Part shown: piece by piece, positions 26,666 to 34,425 of the stretch | How the letters are laid out: each line of letters opens with the position of its first letter | Numbering within the stretch: the stretch's first letter is position 1 | Assembly: GCF_000716595.1 (NCBI RefSeq) | Contig: NZ_JNXC01000037.1 | Span: 1-64,000 of the forward strand | Reading direction: 5' to 3' | DNA: 64,000 nucleotides | Source of the DNA: Saccharothrix sp. NRRL B-16314 | GTDB taxonomy: Bacteria > Actinomycetota > Actinomycetes > Mycobacteriales > Pseudonocardiaceae | The notes under the pieces: generated by a model | Told to the model about the DNA's origin: nothing | Seen by the model: the letters and a program-made list of their open reading frames with translations, nothing else | Database searches by the model: none | Translations under genes and position numbers: made by a program

Positions 26666-27460
26666 TCAGTTCTCCTTGTCGATCAGGGGGTCGCGGCCGA
26701 GGGTGACGCGCTCGCCGGTGGCGGTGCGCGGGCCGGGCGGGTTGGGGAAGGTGAACGGCGCGCTGGGACGTCCGGCCTGCACGAACCAGCATTCACCGGC
26801 CTTGCCGTCCCGCAACACGGCGACGAAAGCGTCCACTACGTCGTCCACGCTCATCACCGGCATCCCGGCGGATTCCAGGGTGGCCTTGAAGCCGGTGATG
26901 ATCGCGGTGTCGGCGAAGGACGGGCACACGGCGTTGACGGTGACGCCTTCGGCGGCGAGCACCGGTCCGAGGCCGCGGACGAGACCGACGACGGCGGCCT
27001 TGTTCGCGCCGTACAGGGGGTCCATGGGCATCGCCATCAGGCCGGCCATGCTGGCGGTGGCCACGATGCGCCCGCCGCCGCGCGCCTTCAGCGCCGCCAG
27101 CGCCGCGTGCACGCCGTACACGACGCCGTCGAGGTTGATGCCCATGACCTTGCGGTACCGCTCGGCGTCGAAGTCGTCGCCGAGGCCGAACCCGGTGCCG
27201 ATGCCCGCGTTCAGCACCGCGATGTCCAGCGCGCCGAACCGCTCGACGGCCGTCGCCACCGCCGCTTCGCTCTGCCGGGGGTCGCTGACGTCGCAGTGGA
27301 CGAACACGCCCTGCACCTCGTCGGCCACGGCTTTGCCCTGGACGTCGTCCACATCGGCGACGACGACGGACGCACCGGCGGCGGCGAGTCGGCGCGCGAC
27401 CCCCGCGCCGATGCCGTTCGCGGCCCCGGTGACCAGTGCGACCTTGCCCGAGAACTCCAC
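26666..27460 (-). CDS. Short-chain dehydrogenase/reductase
   Basis: A 264-residue classical SDR. The cofactor motif is TGAANGIG, followed by NAG, the catalytic Ser in ATASMAGL, and YGANK with Tyr and Lys. The acidic VVADVDD after strand 2 favours NAD(H). I place the start at GTG 27460 because AGAGGAGG lies just upstream; the ATG at 27481 would place this site inside the gene and overlap the operator-like palindrome. It forms an operon with the quinone oxidoreductase. Substrate not predictable. Confidence 0.85.
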   Translation of the reverse strand: MEFSGKVALVTGAANGIGAGVARRLAAAGASVVVADVDDVQGKAVADEVQGVFVHCDVSDPRQSEAAVATAVERFGALDIAVLNAGIGTGFGLGDDFDAERYRKVMGINLDGVVYGVHAALAALKARGGGRIVATASMAGLMAMPMDPLYGANKAAVVGLVRGLGPVLAAEGVTVNAVCPSFADTAIITGFKATLESAGMPVMSVDDVVDAFVAVLRDGKAGECWFVQAGRPSAPFTFPNPPGPRTATGERVTLGRDPLIDKEN

Positions 27461-27479
27461 CGCGCCTCCTCTGGCTGAC

Positions 27480-27497
27480 ATTCCGACCAGTCGGTAT
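27480..27497. promoter_or_regulatory. Palindrome CCGAC-N2-GTCGG upstream of the SDR/quinone reductase operon
   Basis: An 18-base near-perfect palindrome with arms ATTCCGAC and GTCGGTAT, 20 bases upstream of the SDR start. It resembles TetR-type operators of the TACCGACC kind reported for fatty-acid regulators such as Thermus PfmR. The cognate regulator is unknown; TetR 29574-30158 is one candidate. Confidence 0.5.
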
Positions 27498-27545
27498 GGT
27501 TCTCCTGACGAGCCCTGGCGTCAAGCCGGCGTCGCCGGTAGGTTA

Positions 27546-27561
27546 CTAAGCGGTTGCTTAG
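27546..27561. promoter_or_regulatory. TetR-type operator CTAAGC-GGTT-GCTTAG (site A)
   Basis: A perfect 6-4-6 inverted repeat 25 bases upstream of the FabG-like start. The same 20-base context (TACTAAGCGGTTGCTTAGG) occurs at 36807-36825 next to a TetR gene, and a variant at 39088-39103. Confidence 0.7.
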
Positions 27562-27586
27562 GCCCGCAGATCAAGGAGGACTGACC

Positions 27587-28348
27587 GTGGCCCAGACGGA
27601 CGCACGGGTGGCCATCGTCACCGGTGCCGCACGTGGCATCGGTGCCGCCGTAGCCACGCGGCTCGCACAGGACGGCATGGCCGTCGCGCTGCTCGACCTC
27701 GACGAGGGCAGCTGCGCCGAGGCCGTGGAGAAGATCAAGGCGTCCGGCGGGACGGCCATCGCGGTGGGTGTGGACGTCAGCGACAGCGCGGCGGTCGACG
27801 CGGCGGTCCAGCGGGTGGCGGACGAGCTCGGCGCGCCGACCGTCCTGGTCAACAACGCGGGCATCCTGCGGGACAACCTGCTGTTCAAGATGACCGACGA
27901 CGACTGGGACGCGGTGATCAACGTCCACCTGCGCGGCACGTTCCTGATGAGCCGGGCGGTGCAGAAGTTCCAGACGGCGGCGCAGTGGGGCCGCATCGTG
28001 AACCTGTCCAGCACGTCGGCGCTGGGCAACCGGGGTCAGGCGAACTACTCGGCCGCCAAGGCCGGCTTGCAGGGGTTCACCAAGACGCTCGCGATCGAGC
28101 TGGGCAAGTTCAACGTGACGGTCAACGCGATCGCGCCGGGGTTCATCGCGACCGACATGACGGCGGCGACGGCGGCCCGGGTCGGCATCGACTTCGAGGA
28201 CTTCAAGAAGGGCGCGGCGGCGGCGATCCCAGTGCAGCGCGTGGGCACGCCCGAGGACATCGCGCACACCGCGTCTTTCCTGGTCAGTGAGGGTGCCGGG
28301 TTCGTGTCCGGTCAGGTCATCTACGTCGCCGGCGGACCGAAGGACTGA
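27587..28348 (+). CDS. FabG-like 3-oxoacyl reductase (SDR)
   Basis: A 253-residue SDR of the FabG type, expected to interconvert 3-oxoacyl and 3-hydroxyacyl thioesters with NAD(P)H. It shows TGAARGIG, NNAG, Ser in NLSSTSALGN, YSAAK with the catalytic Tyr/Lys, and a C-terminal GQVIYVAGG. The start is GTG 27587 behind AAGGAGGA. It overlaps the MaoC gene by one base, pairing a ketoreductase with a hydratase, as in beta-oxidation or acyl-CoA chain processing. An operator shared with the acyl-CoA dehydrogenase and carboxylase operons precedes it. Confidence 0.85.
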   Translation: MAQTDARVAIVTGAARGIGAAVATRLAQDGMAVALLDLDEGSCAEAVEKIKASGGTAIAVGVDVSDSAAVDAAVQRVADELGAPTVLVNNAGILRDNLLFKMTDDDWDAVINVHLRGTFLMSRAVQKFQTAAQWGRIVNLSSTSALGNRGQANYSAAKAGLQGFTKTLAIELGKFNVTVNAIAPGFIATDMTAATAARVGIDFEDFKKGAAAAIPVQRVGTPEDIAHTASFLVSEGAGFVSGQVIYVAGGPKD

Positions 28349-28803
28349 TGATGCGGGTATTCGCTGACCTGGAGGAGTTCGCGGCGGCCAAGGGTGAGCA
28401 CCTCGGTCACGGCGAGTGGCACGAGATCACGCAGGCGGAGATCAACCTGTTCGCGGACGCCACCGGTGACCACCAGTGGATCCACGTGGACCTGGAGAAG
28501 GCCGCCGCCGGGCCGTTCGGCGCGCCGGTCGCGCACGGGTACTTGACCCTGTCCCTGATCCCGCTGCTGGTGCGGGACACCTACACGGTGCAGGGCTTGT
28601 CCATGGGCGTGAACTACGGGTTGAACAAGGTCCGGTTCCCGAGCCCGGTGGTCGTCGGCTCGCGGGTGCGCGCGGGGGCCGAACTGGCCGAGATCGCGGA
28701 CGTGCCGCAGGGCAAGCAGGCGGTGGTGCGGGTGACGATCGAGATCGAGAACAACCCGAAGCCCGCTTGCGTGGCGGAAACCGTCGTCCTGCTGGTGGCC
28801 TGA
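28348..28803 (+). CDS. MaoC-like (R)-specific enoyl-CoA hydratase
   Basis: A 151-residue hotdog-fold protein with the hydratase-2 motif: catalytic Asp and His in FADATGDHQWIHVD, followed by GPFGAPVAHGYLTLSLIP. It should add water to trans-2-enoyl-CoA to give (R)-3-hydroxyacyl-CoA, matching the reductase encoded just upstream, which can use that product. The length is typical of stand-alone MaoC proteins. The start overlaps the previous stop (TGATG); an adjacent second ATG follows. It is ended by a strong terminator. Confidence 0.88.
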   Translation: MMRVFADLEEFAAAKGEHLGHGEWHEITQAEINLFADATGDHQWIHVDLEKAAAGPFGAPVAHGYLTLSLIPLLVRDTYTVQGLSMGVNYGLNKVRFPSPVVVGSRVRAGAELAEIADVPQGKQAVVRVTIEIENNPKPACVAETVVLLVA

Positions 28804-28867
28804 CCGGCCACTGCCACACCGCACCGGCCACCACAACGGTGGCCAGGCCGGTCGCCGCGCCGGCTAC

Positions 28868-28905
28868 GCAGGGGTCCTCGTCAAGGGGACCCCTGCTTTG
28901 ATCTT
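28868..28905 (+). terminator. Rho-independent terminator, copy 2 of a repeated module
   Basis: A 10-bp stem (28868-28877 with 28887-28896) followed by TTTGATCTT. It is identical in stem to 24275-24303, with one loop difference. Confidence 0.85.
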
Positions 28906-28945
28906 GCTACAGGTGACCGGCGATGTCAGGTGCGGAAGCGCGGAC

Positions 28946-28973
28946 TGTGGACAACCGCGCCCCCTGTGGACAA
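28946..28973. repeat. Pair of DnaA-box-like sites
   Basis: Two exact TGTGGACAA sites (28946-28954 and 28965-28973) 19 bases apart, followed by a degenerate GGTGGACACC. Spacing to the preceding terminator (50 bases) matches the copy at 24354 (51 bases). Confidence 0.7.
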
Positions 28974-29013
28974 GCACGGTGGACACCGGTTCGAGGCCCG
29001 TGAGAGTCAGCCG

Positions 29014-29577
29014 TCAGGCCTCGCGAGCGACGCGTTCCAGGCGGGCGCGGTACTCGGGCCACCAGGCGGCGTCCACCGGCGCGAGGTTGTCGTTGTCCGG
29101 GCGCAGGCCGGCCGTGCCGTCGATCAGTTCGCGGACGATGTCGGCGTGCCCCGCGTGCCGGTTCGTCTCCGCGATCATGTGGATGAGGATGAAGTGGAGG
29201 GTGATCGCCCGACCGCTGTCGGGCCACCACGGGACCTTGCCCGGCGAGTCGAGGTCCAGCTTGTCGATCGTCCGGTCGGCGTGGGCGCACGCGCGCTCGT
29301 AGAGGCCGAGGACGTCGGCGCGCGACTCGTCCGCCGTGGCCCACATGTCGACGTTCGGCTCGTCGCTCTCCAGCCACGCCAGGTGCTCGGCGAACGGGCG
29401 GTCGAACGTCGCGCCGAAGTAGCCCACCTCGACGCCCGCCAGGTGCTTGACCAGGCCCAGCAGGTTCGTGCCCGACGCCGTCAGCGGTCGGCGCACGTCG
29501 TACTCCGACAGCCCGTCGAGCTTCCACAGCAGGGCCTCGCGCGCGGCGCGGAGGTAGCGGTGCAGGTCGGCCTTCAC
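29014..29577 (-). CDS. DinB-like (DUF664) putative thiol-dependent enzyme
   Basis: A 187-residue four-helix DinB superfamily protein with the three metal-ligand histidines expected of the fold: one in LVKHLAGVEVGYFG and two in HMIAETNRHAGHAD. The family includes mycothiol- and bacillithiol-dependent S-transferases, so in this mycothiol-producing lineage a detoxification role is plausible but unproven. The GTG start overlaps the TetR stop (GTGA), indicating co-translation with that regulator. It converges on the MaoC operon. Confidence 0.8.
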   Translation of the reverse strand: MKADLHRYLRAAREALLWKLDGLSEYDVRRPLTASGTNLLGLVKHLAGVEVGYFGATFDRPFAEHLAWLESDEPNVDMWATADESRADVLGLYERACAHADRTIDKLDLDSPGKVPWWPDSGRAITLHFILIHMIAETNRHAGHADIVRELIDGTAGLRPDNDNLAPVDAAWWPEYRARLERVAREA

Positions 29578-30158
29578 GAGGTGCCCTCCACCGGACGCAG
29601 GGAAGCCAGGAACAGGTCGGCGAAGTGGCGGCCCACCTGCTTCGCCGACAACGGCCCGTCGGCGCTGTACCACTGGCCCAGGTGGTGGACGGTGCCGAAG
29701 AAGTAGTGCACGGTCAAGTCCGCAGGCACGTCGGCGCGGAACACGCCCGACGCCTGCCCTTCCTCCACAAGGGACCGGAACCGCTCGTGGTACCGGCGCC
29801 GTTCCGCGCGCATCTCCCGCACCTTGTCCTCGGCCAGGTGGTCCGCCGAGCGGAAGTACACCCGGGCCTGGTCGAAGTTCTCCACCGACGTGACCACGAC
29901 GTCGACCGCCACCGCGTGCAGCCGCTCGGCGACGGGCGCCGAACCGGACGCGAACTCGTCCAGCCGCTCCGTCTGCATCCGCAGCAGGCTGCCGTAGATC
30001 TCGTGCAGCAGGTCGTCCTTGGACCCGAAGTAGTGGTACATGGCGCCCTTGGTGACGCCTGCCAGGTCCACGATCTCCTGCACCGCGACCCGGTCGAAGC
30101 CCTTGGCGGCGAACAACCGCGTCGCGGCGTCGATCAGCCGTTCCGGTACCGATGCCAT
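29574..30158 (-). CDS. TetR-family regulator
   Basis: A 194-residue TetR protein. The N-terminal helix-turn-helix is LIDAATRLFAAKGFDRVAVQ to GVTKGAMYHYFGSKDDLLHEI, and the C-terminal ligand domain is typical of fatty-acid or acyl-CoA responsive members (TetR_C_33-like, not verifiable here). It is overlapped by the DinB-like gene and begins 22 bases after the gene 30181-30939, so it may belong to the vWA operon transcript. Target operator unknown; the palindrome at 27480-27497 is one possibility. Confidence 0.85.
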   Translation of the reverse strand: MASVPERLIDAATRLFAAKGFDRVAVQEIVDLAGVTKGAMYHYFGSKDDLLHEIYGSLLRMQTERLDEFASGSAPVAERLHAVAVDVVVTSVENFDQARVYFRSADHLAEDKVREMRAERRRYHERFRSLVEEGQASGVFRADVPADLTVHYFFGTVHHLGQWYSADGPLSAKQVGRHFADLFLASLRPVEGTS

Positions 30159-30180
30159 GGGGAAAGCATCGCACGCCGGC

Positions 30181-30939
30181 TCACTGGAACATCGCGATCG
30201 GCAGCACGACCAGCTCTTCCGTCTCGGCCTTCCACCGCTGCACCTTGCCGACGCACCGGGCGTTGAACGTCCCTTCGGGCACGGAATCGCGCAGCAGCCA
30301 GTCGTCGCTGCACTCGACCCGCACCTGCGGTCCCTCTTCAGGGTCGTCCGGGTCGCCGACGGGCGCCAGGAGCACCGTGATGCCGTTCTGCTGCTGCACC
30401 ACCCGGAACACGCCCTGCATGGACACGAAGCGCTGGATGCGCCGGAGCTTCATCGAACGGGTGGCCGGACCCGTCTCCGCCCGCTCCAGGGCCGCGTTGC
30501 GCAACAACGTGCGCTCGTCCAGGTCCACGTGCAGCAGGTCGTTCCGGTGCTCCAGCCCTTCCACCAGCTCGCCGATCAGGTCGATCGGCTCGTAGGTCTT
30601 CTGGTAGGTCTTGATCTCCTCACGGGTGCTGGCGACGTCGGCGCCCGAGTTGGCCAGCCACGGGATCGAGATCTTGCCGTCCTTGGTGAGCACGGCCCGT
30701 GAGATGATCTCGGCCGGCAGCCGCTCGATGCCGAACCGGCCGGTCGCGACGATGTGCAGCACGGCCTTCCCGTCCAGGTAGACGGGCACGCCCAGCGTCG
30801 GCCGCGCGTCGGACCGGCGTGCCGCGCGCCAGGTCACCACCGCCACCCCGACGGCCACGACGAGCGCCAGCTCGGTGATGATCCACACGACCGCCCACGG
30901 CCACCACACCGACCACCACAGTCCTCTATCGACAGCCAC
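30181..30939 (-). CDS. Membrane-anchored protein of unknown function (vWA operon)
   Basis: A 252-residue protein with one N-terminal transmembrane helix (WAVVWIITELALVVAVGVAV) and a domain I do not recognise, with an EIKTYQKTYEPIDLIGELVE stretch, a basic region RSMKLRRIQRFVSMQ and an acidic loop GDPDDPEEGP. Its GTG start lies within the 3' end of the vWA gene (14-base overlap, AAGGAGAT site inside it). It is thus the third member of a tightly coupled set with the vWA lipoprotein and the binding-protein-like gene. Confidence 0.7.
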   Translation of the reverse strand: MAVDRGLWWSVWWPWAVVWIITELALVVAVGVAVVTWRAARRSDARPTLGVPVYLDGKAVLHIVATGRFGIERLPAEIISRAVLTKDGKISIPWLANSGADVASTREEIKTYQKTYEPIDLIGELVEGLEHRNDLLHVDLDERTLLRNAALERAETGPATRSMKLRRIQRFVSMQGVFRVVQQQNGITVLLAPVGDPDDPEEGPQVRVECSDDWLLRDSVPEGTFNARCVGKVQRWKAETEELVVLPIAMFQ

Positions 30940-32392
30940 GGATCTCCTTCACCGCCTCCAGCAGCGATCCCGAACCGGCGTCGACCACCCGTCCGCCGGT
31001 CGCCCGCGCCACCCTGTCCAGCTCGACCGGGTCGGCCTCGCCGAACCGGATCGCGTACGTGCGCGCCGGCGGGTTCGGCCACGCGGCGAGGAAGTCGTCC
31101 GCGCTCATCCCGGCGTTGTTCTCGCCGTCGGTCATCAGCACGACCGTGCCGTCGCCGACGATCCGGTACGCGTGGTCCAGCGCCGACCAGATCGCGGTGC
31201 CGTCGGTCGCGAGTTCCGCCGACGCCAGAGCCCCGGCGAGCGCTTCCAGGTCCGCCGCACCCCGGACCACGACGCTGCGCTCCTCCTTCACGGTGCCCGC
31301 GAACCGCACGAGCACGACCGTCTCCCCCACCCTGAACTGGTCGAACCCGCCGGCGCGGCTCAACGTCGCGAACGCCTCCCGCAGACCGGCGATCCGCTCA
31401 CCGGCCATCGACGTCGAGTGGTCGAGCACGAACACCACCCGGCGCGGGTCGCCCGCGCGGTCGTAGGCGGCGAGCAGGGCGTCCACGACTTCCTGCGTGC
31501 CCGGGAAGTACAGCGCGGTGCCGATCGGCTCGCGCAGCTCCTCCGTGCGCTCGACCTGCGGGTCCACCGGCCGGCGCGACGTGCGTTCCATGATCGCCCG
31601 CTGGGCGGTCGGCGAGCGCAGCCACTGCACCACGCGGTCGTAGGCGGCCCGCTTGTCCGGCTTGAGCAGCATCAACGGGTAGTCCGACAGCACGATCCCG
31701 TCCCGCGGGTACACGACTTCCAGCGGCTCGCGGAGCTGCCCGGACGCGTTCAGCGACAACACCGCCGACTCGTACGTCACCACGGCGTCCACCTCGTCCT
31801 GCCGCTTCACGTACTCGTCCACGACTTCCGTCGCGCCGGCCGCGCCGAACGCCCGTCCGGTGAGGAAGCCCTGGAGCTTGTCGCACGTGACGTCCTCGGA
31901 CCGCAACGCCGCACCCGTGCCCGCCGCGGCCGTCGCCACCCCGATCAACGCCGCCATCCCGCTGCCGGACACGCGCGGGTCGGCCATGCCGAACCGCAAC
32001 CCGCCCGCCGCCGCGCGCCCGGCCACGTCCGCCCACGACGCACCGCGCAACGCCTCCGCTTGACCCGCCTTCACGCCCAGCACCAGCGGCGACAGCATCG
32101 TCGTGGCGGACGGCGGCAGGTCGACGTCCTTCAGCTTCAGGTACCGGTTCGTGGACAGCCACGCCAGGTCGTGGTCGACGCCCGCCGCGACCTGTTCGCT
32201 GGCCCGCACCGTGCCCTCGTAGTCGAGCTTCAACTCGACCCCCGTGTCCCGGCGCAGGTCGGCGAGCACCGACGAGAGGTCGGCCAACTCGGAACTGGCC
32301 AGCACCGTCAACGTGGTCGGCTCGGGTTTGACGGACGTGCAACCGGCCAGGACAGCGGCCACCGCCACCAGGAGCAGCACGGGCCGCCTCAT
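30926..32392 (-). CDS. Lipoprotein with solute-binding-like and von Willebrand A domains
   Basis: A 488-residue exported lipoprotein with lipobox LAGC (residues of about 14-17). Residues of about 28-300 resemble a type 2 periplasmic-binding fold (LTVLASSELADLSSVLADL, GMADPRVSGSGMAAL). Residues of about 325-488 form a vWA domain with the MIDAS motif DHSTS, the Thr in ATDGTAIW, and the LMTDGENN Asp. A surface protein that pairs ligand binding with a metal-dependent adhesion or assembly domain is implied. ATG 32392 overlaps the upstream stop (ATGA). A longer frame to 32956 lies over the neighbouring gene and is not real. Confidence 0.85.
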   Translation of the reverse strand: MRRPVLLLVAVAAVLAGCTSVKPEPTTLTVLASSELADLSSVLADLRRDTGVELKLDYEGTVRASEQVAAGVDHDLAWLSTNRYLKLKDVDLPPSATTMLSPLVLGVKAGQAEALRGASWADVAGRAAAGGLRFGMADPRVSGSGMAALIGVATAAAGTGAALRSEDVTCDKLQGFLTGRAFGAAGATEVVDEYVKRQDEVDAVVTYESAVLSLNASGQLREPLEVVYPRDGIVLSDYPLMLLKPDKRAAYDRVVQWLRSPTAQRAIMERTSRRPVDPQVERTEELREPIGTALYFPGTQEVVDALLAAYDRAGDPRRVVFVLDHSTSMAGERIAGLREAFATLSRAGGFDQFRVGETVVLVRFAGTVKEERSVVVRGAADLEALAGALASAELATDGTAIWSALDHAYRIVGDGTVVLMTDGENNAGMSADDFLAAWPNPPARTYAIRFGEADPVELDRVARATGGRVVDAGSGSLLEAVKEIRGCR

Positions 32393-33582
32393 ATCGGCAC
32401 CCGGATCTCCGGGCAGCGGCCGACCTCCCTGATCATCGTCTCCAGGTCCGGGGGCTTGGGCAGGAACCCCTCGGTGAGGCTCGGGGCCGGCTCCGGCAGA
32501 CCACGGGCCGCCAGCAGGTCCGGCAGCGCGGTCGAGTCCTGGTTGTCCAGCCGGAACCCCAGTTCCAGGGCACGTCGGCGCAGGTCGGCGTTGTTGCGGA
32601 TCAGGTCGCCGACCCGTTCGCCCGCCGGGCTGAACGCGATCAGCCACGGCTCGGTGCGGTGGTGCGTGTCGGGGTAGAGCAGGACCCGTTCGCTGTCGGG
32701 CTTGCCGGTGCGCGCCACCGTGTCGAACTGGTGCGCCATGTACTGGTGCTCGTACATGACGCCGACCGGAGCGCTGCTGCGTCCGTCCGGGTAGAAGAAC
32801 GTGGTGCCGATGCCGGAGCCGTGCAGGCCCTCGATCTCGAACACCGGCTTGACCCGCCGCGCCACCTCCAGCGCGTTCTGCTCGTTCGGCGCGACGGAGC
32901 CGTTGGCGGCGAACGCGACCAGGCCGAGCCACGCCGAGCCGGAGTAGGAGTCGCACGGGTTGGGCGACTGCGCGACGATCTGGTTGCGGTTGTCGACGGG
33001 CTGCTTCAGCTTGTTCCAGGTCTTCGCCGCGCCACCGCCTTCGGGCAGGGACAGCTTGACGAACTCGACCATGTCGAGCGTGTAGTAGAGCCCGCCCTCC
33101 TGGCCCTTCGCCACGCCTTCGGCTTCCAGCGCCTCGGCGTACTCCCTGAACGCGCCCAGCACGAGCGGGCTGGCGAACGGGAAGTACACCCGGCCGCCGA
33201 ACCTGTCCCGGATCAGCTCGGCCGCCGCCTGCCCGGACGGCATCACGAAGTCGAACTCGCGGACCCGTTCCTGCCGGTCGCGGGCGATCTCCCGGGAACC
33301 GCCCGAGTCGGAGACCCGCACGTCGATGCCGTTGGCCATCAGGATCCGGCGGACCTCGGAGTCCTGGAAGTACACCGACTTGGAGGCCATCATGGCGCTC
33401 ACCACGGTGACCTGCTTGAACGGCAGCGCCACCGTGCCGGACGCGAACAGCGCGATCGCACCGGCCAGCGCGATGCCCGCCGAGATCCCGAACGGCAGCA
33501 GGAAGCGCTTGCGGCGGAACGCTGACTTGGGCGGGTCGAGGATGGTGAAGCTGGGCTCTTCGGTCGAGCTCTTCGCGACCAC
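32389..33582 (-). CDS. Membrane-anchored extracytoplasmic binding-protein-like protein
   Basis: A 397-residue protein with a short cytoplasmic N-terminus, one transmembrane helix (FGISAGIALAGAIALFASG, residues of about 31-50) and a large external domain. The latter has solute-binding-protein features: RDRFGGRVYFPFASPLVLGA, QIVAQSPNPCDSYSGSAWLG, and TEPWLIAFSPAGERVGD near the end. It resembles the first half of the vWA protein in general form. It is first in an operon with the vWA lipoprotein and 30181-30939, all overlapping. I know no functional description of this trio. Confidence 0.75.
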   Translation of the reverse strand: MVAKSSTEEPSFTILDPPKSAFRRKRFLLPFGISAGIALAGAIALFASGTVALPFKQVTVVSAMMASKSVYFQDSEVRRILMANGIDVRVSDSGGSREIARDRQERVREFDFVMPSGQAAAELIRDRFGGRVYFPFASPLVLGAFREYAEALEAEGVAKGQEGGLYYTLDMVEFVKLSLPEGGGAAKTWNKLKQPVDNRNQIVAQSPNPCDSYSGSAWLGLVAFAANGSVAPNEQNALEVARRVKPVFEIEGLHGSGIGTTFFYPDGRSSAPVGVMYEHQYMAHQFDTVARTGKPDSERVLLYPDTHHRTEPWLIAFSPAGERVGDLIRNNADLRRRALELGFRLDNQDSTALPDLLAARGLPEPAPSLTEGFLPKPPDLETMIREVGRCPEIRVPI

Positions 33583-33663
33583 GGAACTCCCCCGTGCGGA
33601 CGGCGATCTCCCCTGCCTACAGGCTAGATCGCCGCGCCGCCGCCGTGGGTCACAAGTCGGGGA

Positions 33664-34425
33664 TCAGCCCCCGATCGTCGCACCGCCGTCCACCACGAAC
33701 GTCGCACCGGTGGTGTAGCCGCCTGCCGCCGAAGCGAGGAACACCACTGCCGCCGCGAGCTCTTCCGGATCGCCCACACGGCCCATCGGGAGCCTCGAGA
33801 CGTGCGCTTCCAGGTAGCCGTCGGGGTACTGGTCGGTCATCTCGGAGCCGAAGTAGCCGGGTGCGAGCGCGTTGACCCGGATGCCCTTGCGGCCCGTCCA
33901 CTGCTGCGCCAGGTCGCGGGTCAGCCCGAGCAGGCCCGCCTTCGACGCGGAGTACGCGGCCTGCGGCAGGCCACCGGAGATGATGCCGAGCACGCTGGAC
34001 ACGTTGACGATCGACCCGCCGTTGGTCATCACGGCCGCCGCCGCCTGCGCCATCCAGTACGCGCCGTTGAGGTTCACGTCCATGACGCCGAGGAACTGCT
34101 CGGGCGTCTCCCGGGACGCGGGCACCGCCGACGCCACGCCCGCGTTGTTCACCAGCACGCGGACGTCACCGAACTCGGCGGCGGCGCGGGCGACCTCACG
34201 GCAGTCGTCCGGCTGCGCCACGTCGGCCCGCACGATCAGCGCCCGCCGGCCGGCGTCCTCCACCAGCTTCGCGGTGTCCTTGAGCCGGTCCACCCGCCGG
34301 GCCGCGAGCACGACGTCCGCGCCCGCCTCGGCCAGGCCCTTGGCGAACGCCACGCCCAGGCCCGAGGACGCGCCGGTGACGATCGCGACCTGCCCGTCCA
34401 GCCGGAACTTGTCCAGGATTCCCAT
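33664..34425 (-). CDS. FabG-like SDR of the acyl-CoA operon
   Basis: A 253-residue SDR with TGASSGLG, NNAGVASA, VSSVLG with catalytic Ser, YSASK, and a C-terminal GATFVVDGG. RRVDRLKD after strand 2 favours NADP(H). It starts directly after the thiolase stop with no gap, so the order is acyl-CoA dehydrogenase, thiolase, SDR. A 3-hydroxyacyl-CoA dehydrogenase or ketoreductase role is the natural inference. Confidence 0.85.
   Translation of the reverse strand: MGILDKFRLDGQVAIVTGASSGLGVAFAKGLAEAGADVVLAARRVDRLKDTAKLVEDAGRRALIVRADVAQPDDCREVARAAAEFGDVRVLVNNAGVASAVPASRETPEQFLGVMDVNLNGAYWMAQAAAAVMTNGGSIVNVSSVLGIISGGLPQAAYSASKAGLLGLTRDLAQQWTGRKGIRVNALAPGYFGSEMTDQYPDGYLEAHVSRLPMGRVGDPEELAAAVVFLASAAGGYTTGATFVVDGGATIGG

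Noticed and set aside
32393..32956. N-terminal extension of the vWA lipoprotein
   Set aside because: The frame is open upstream of 32392 but lies over the neighbouring coding sequence. The ATG at 32392 gives a clean lipoprotein signal and an ATGA overlap.
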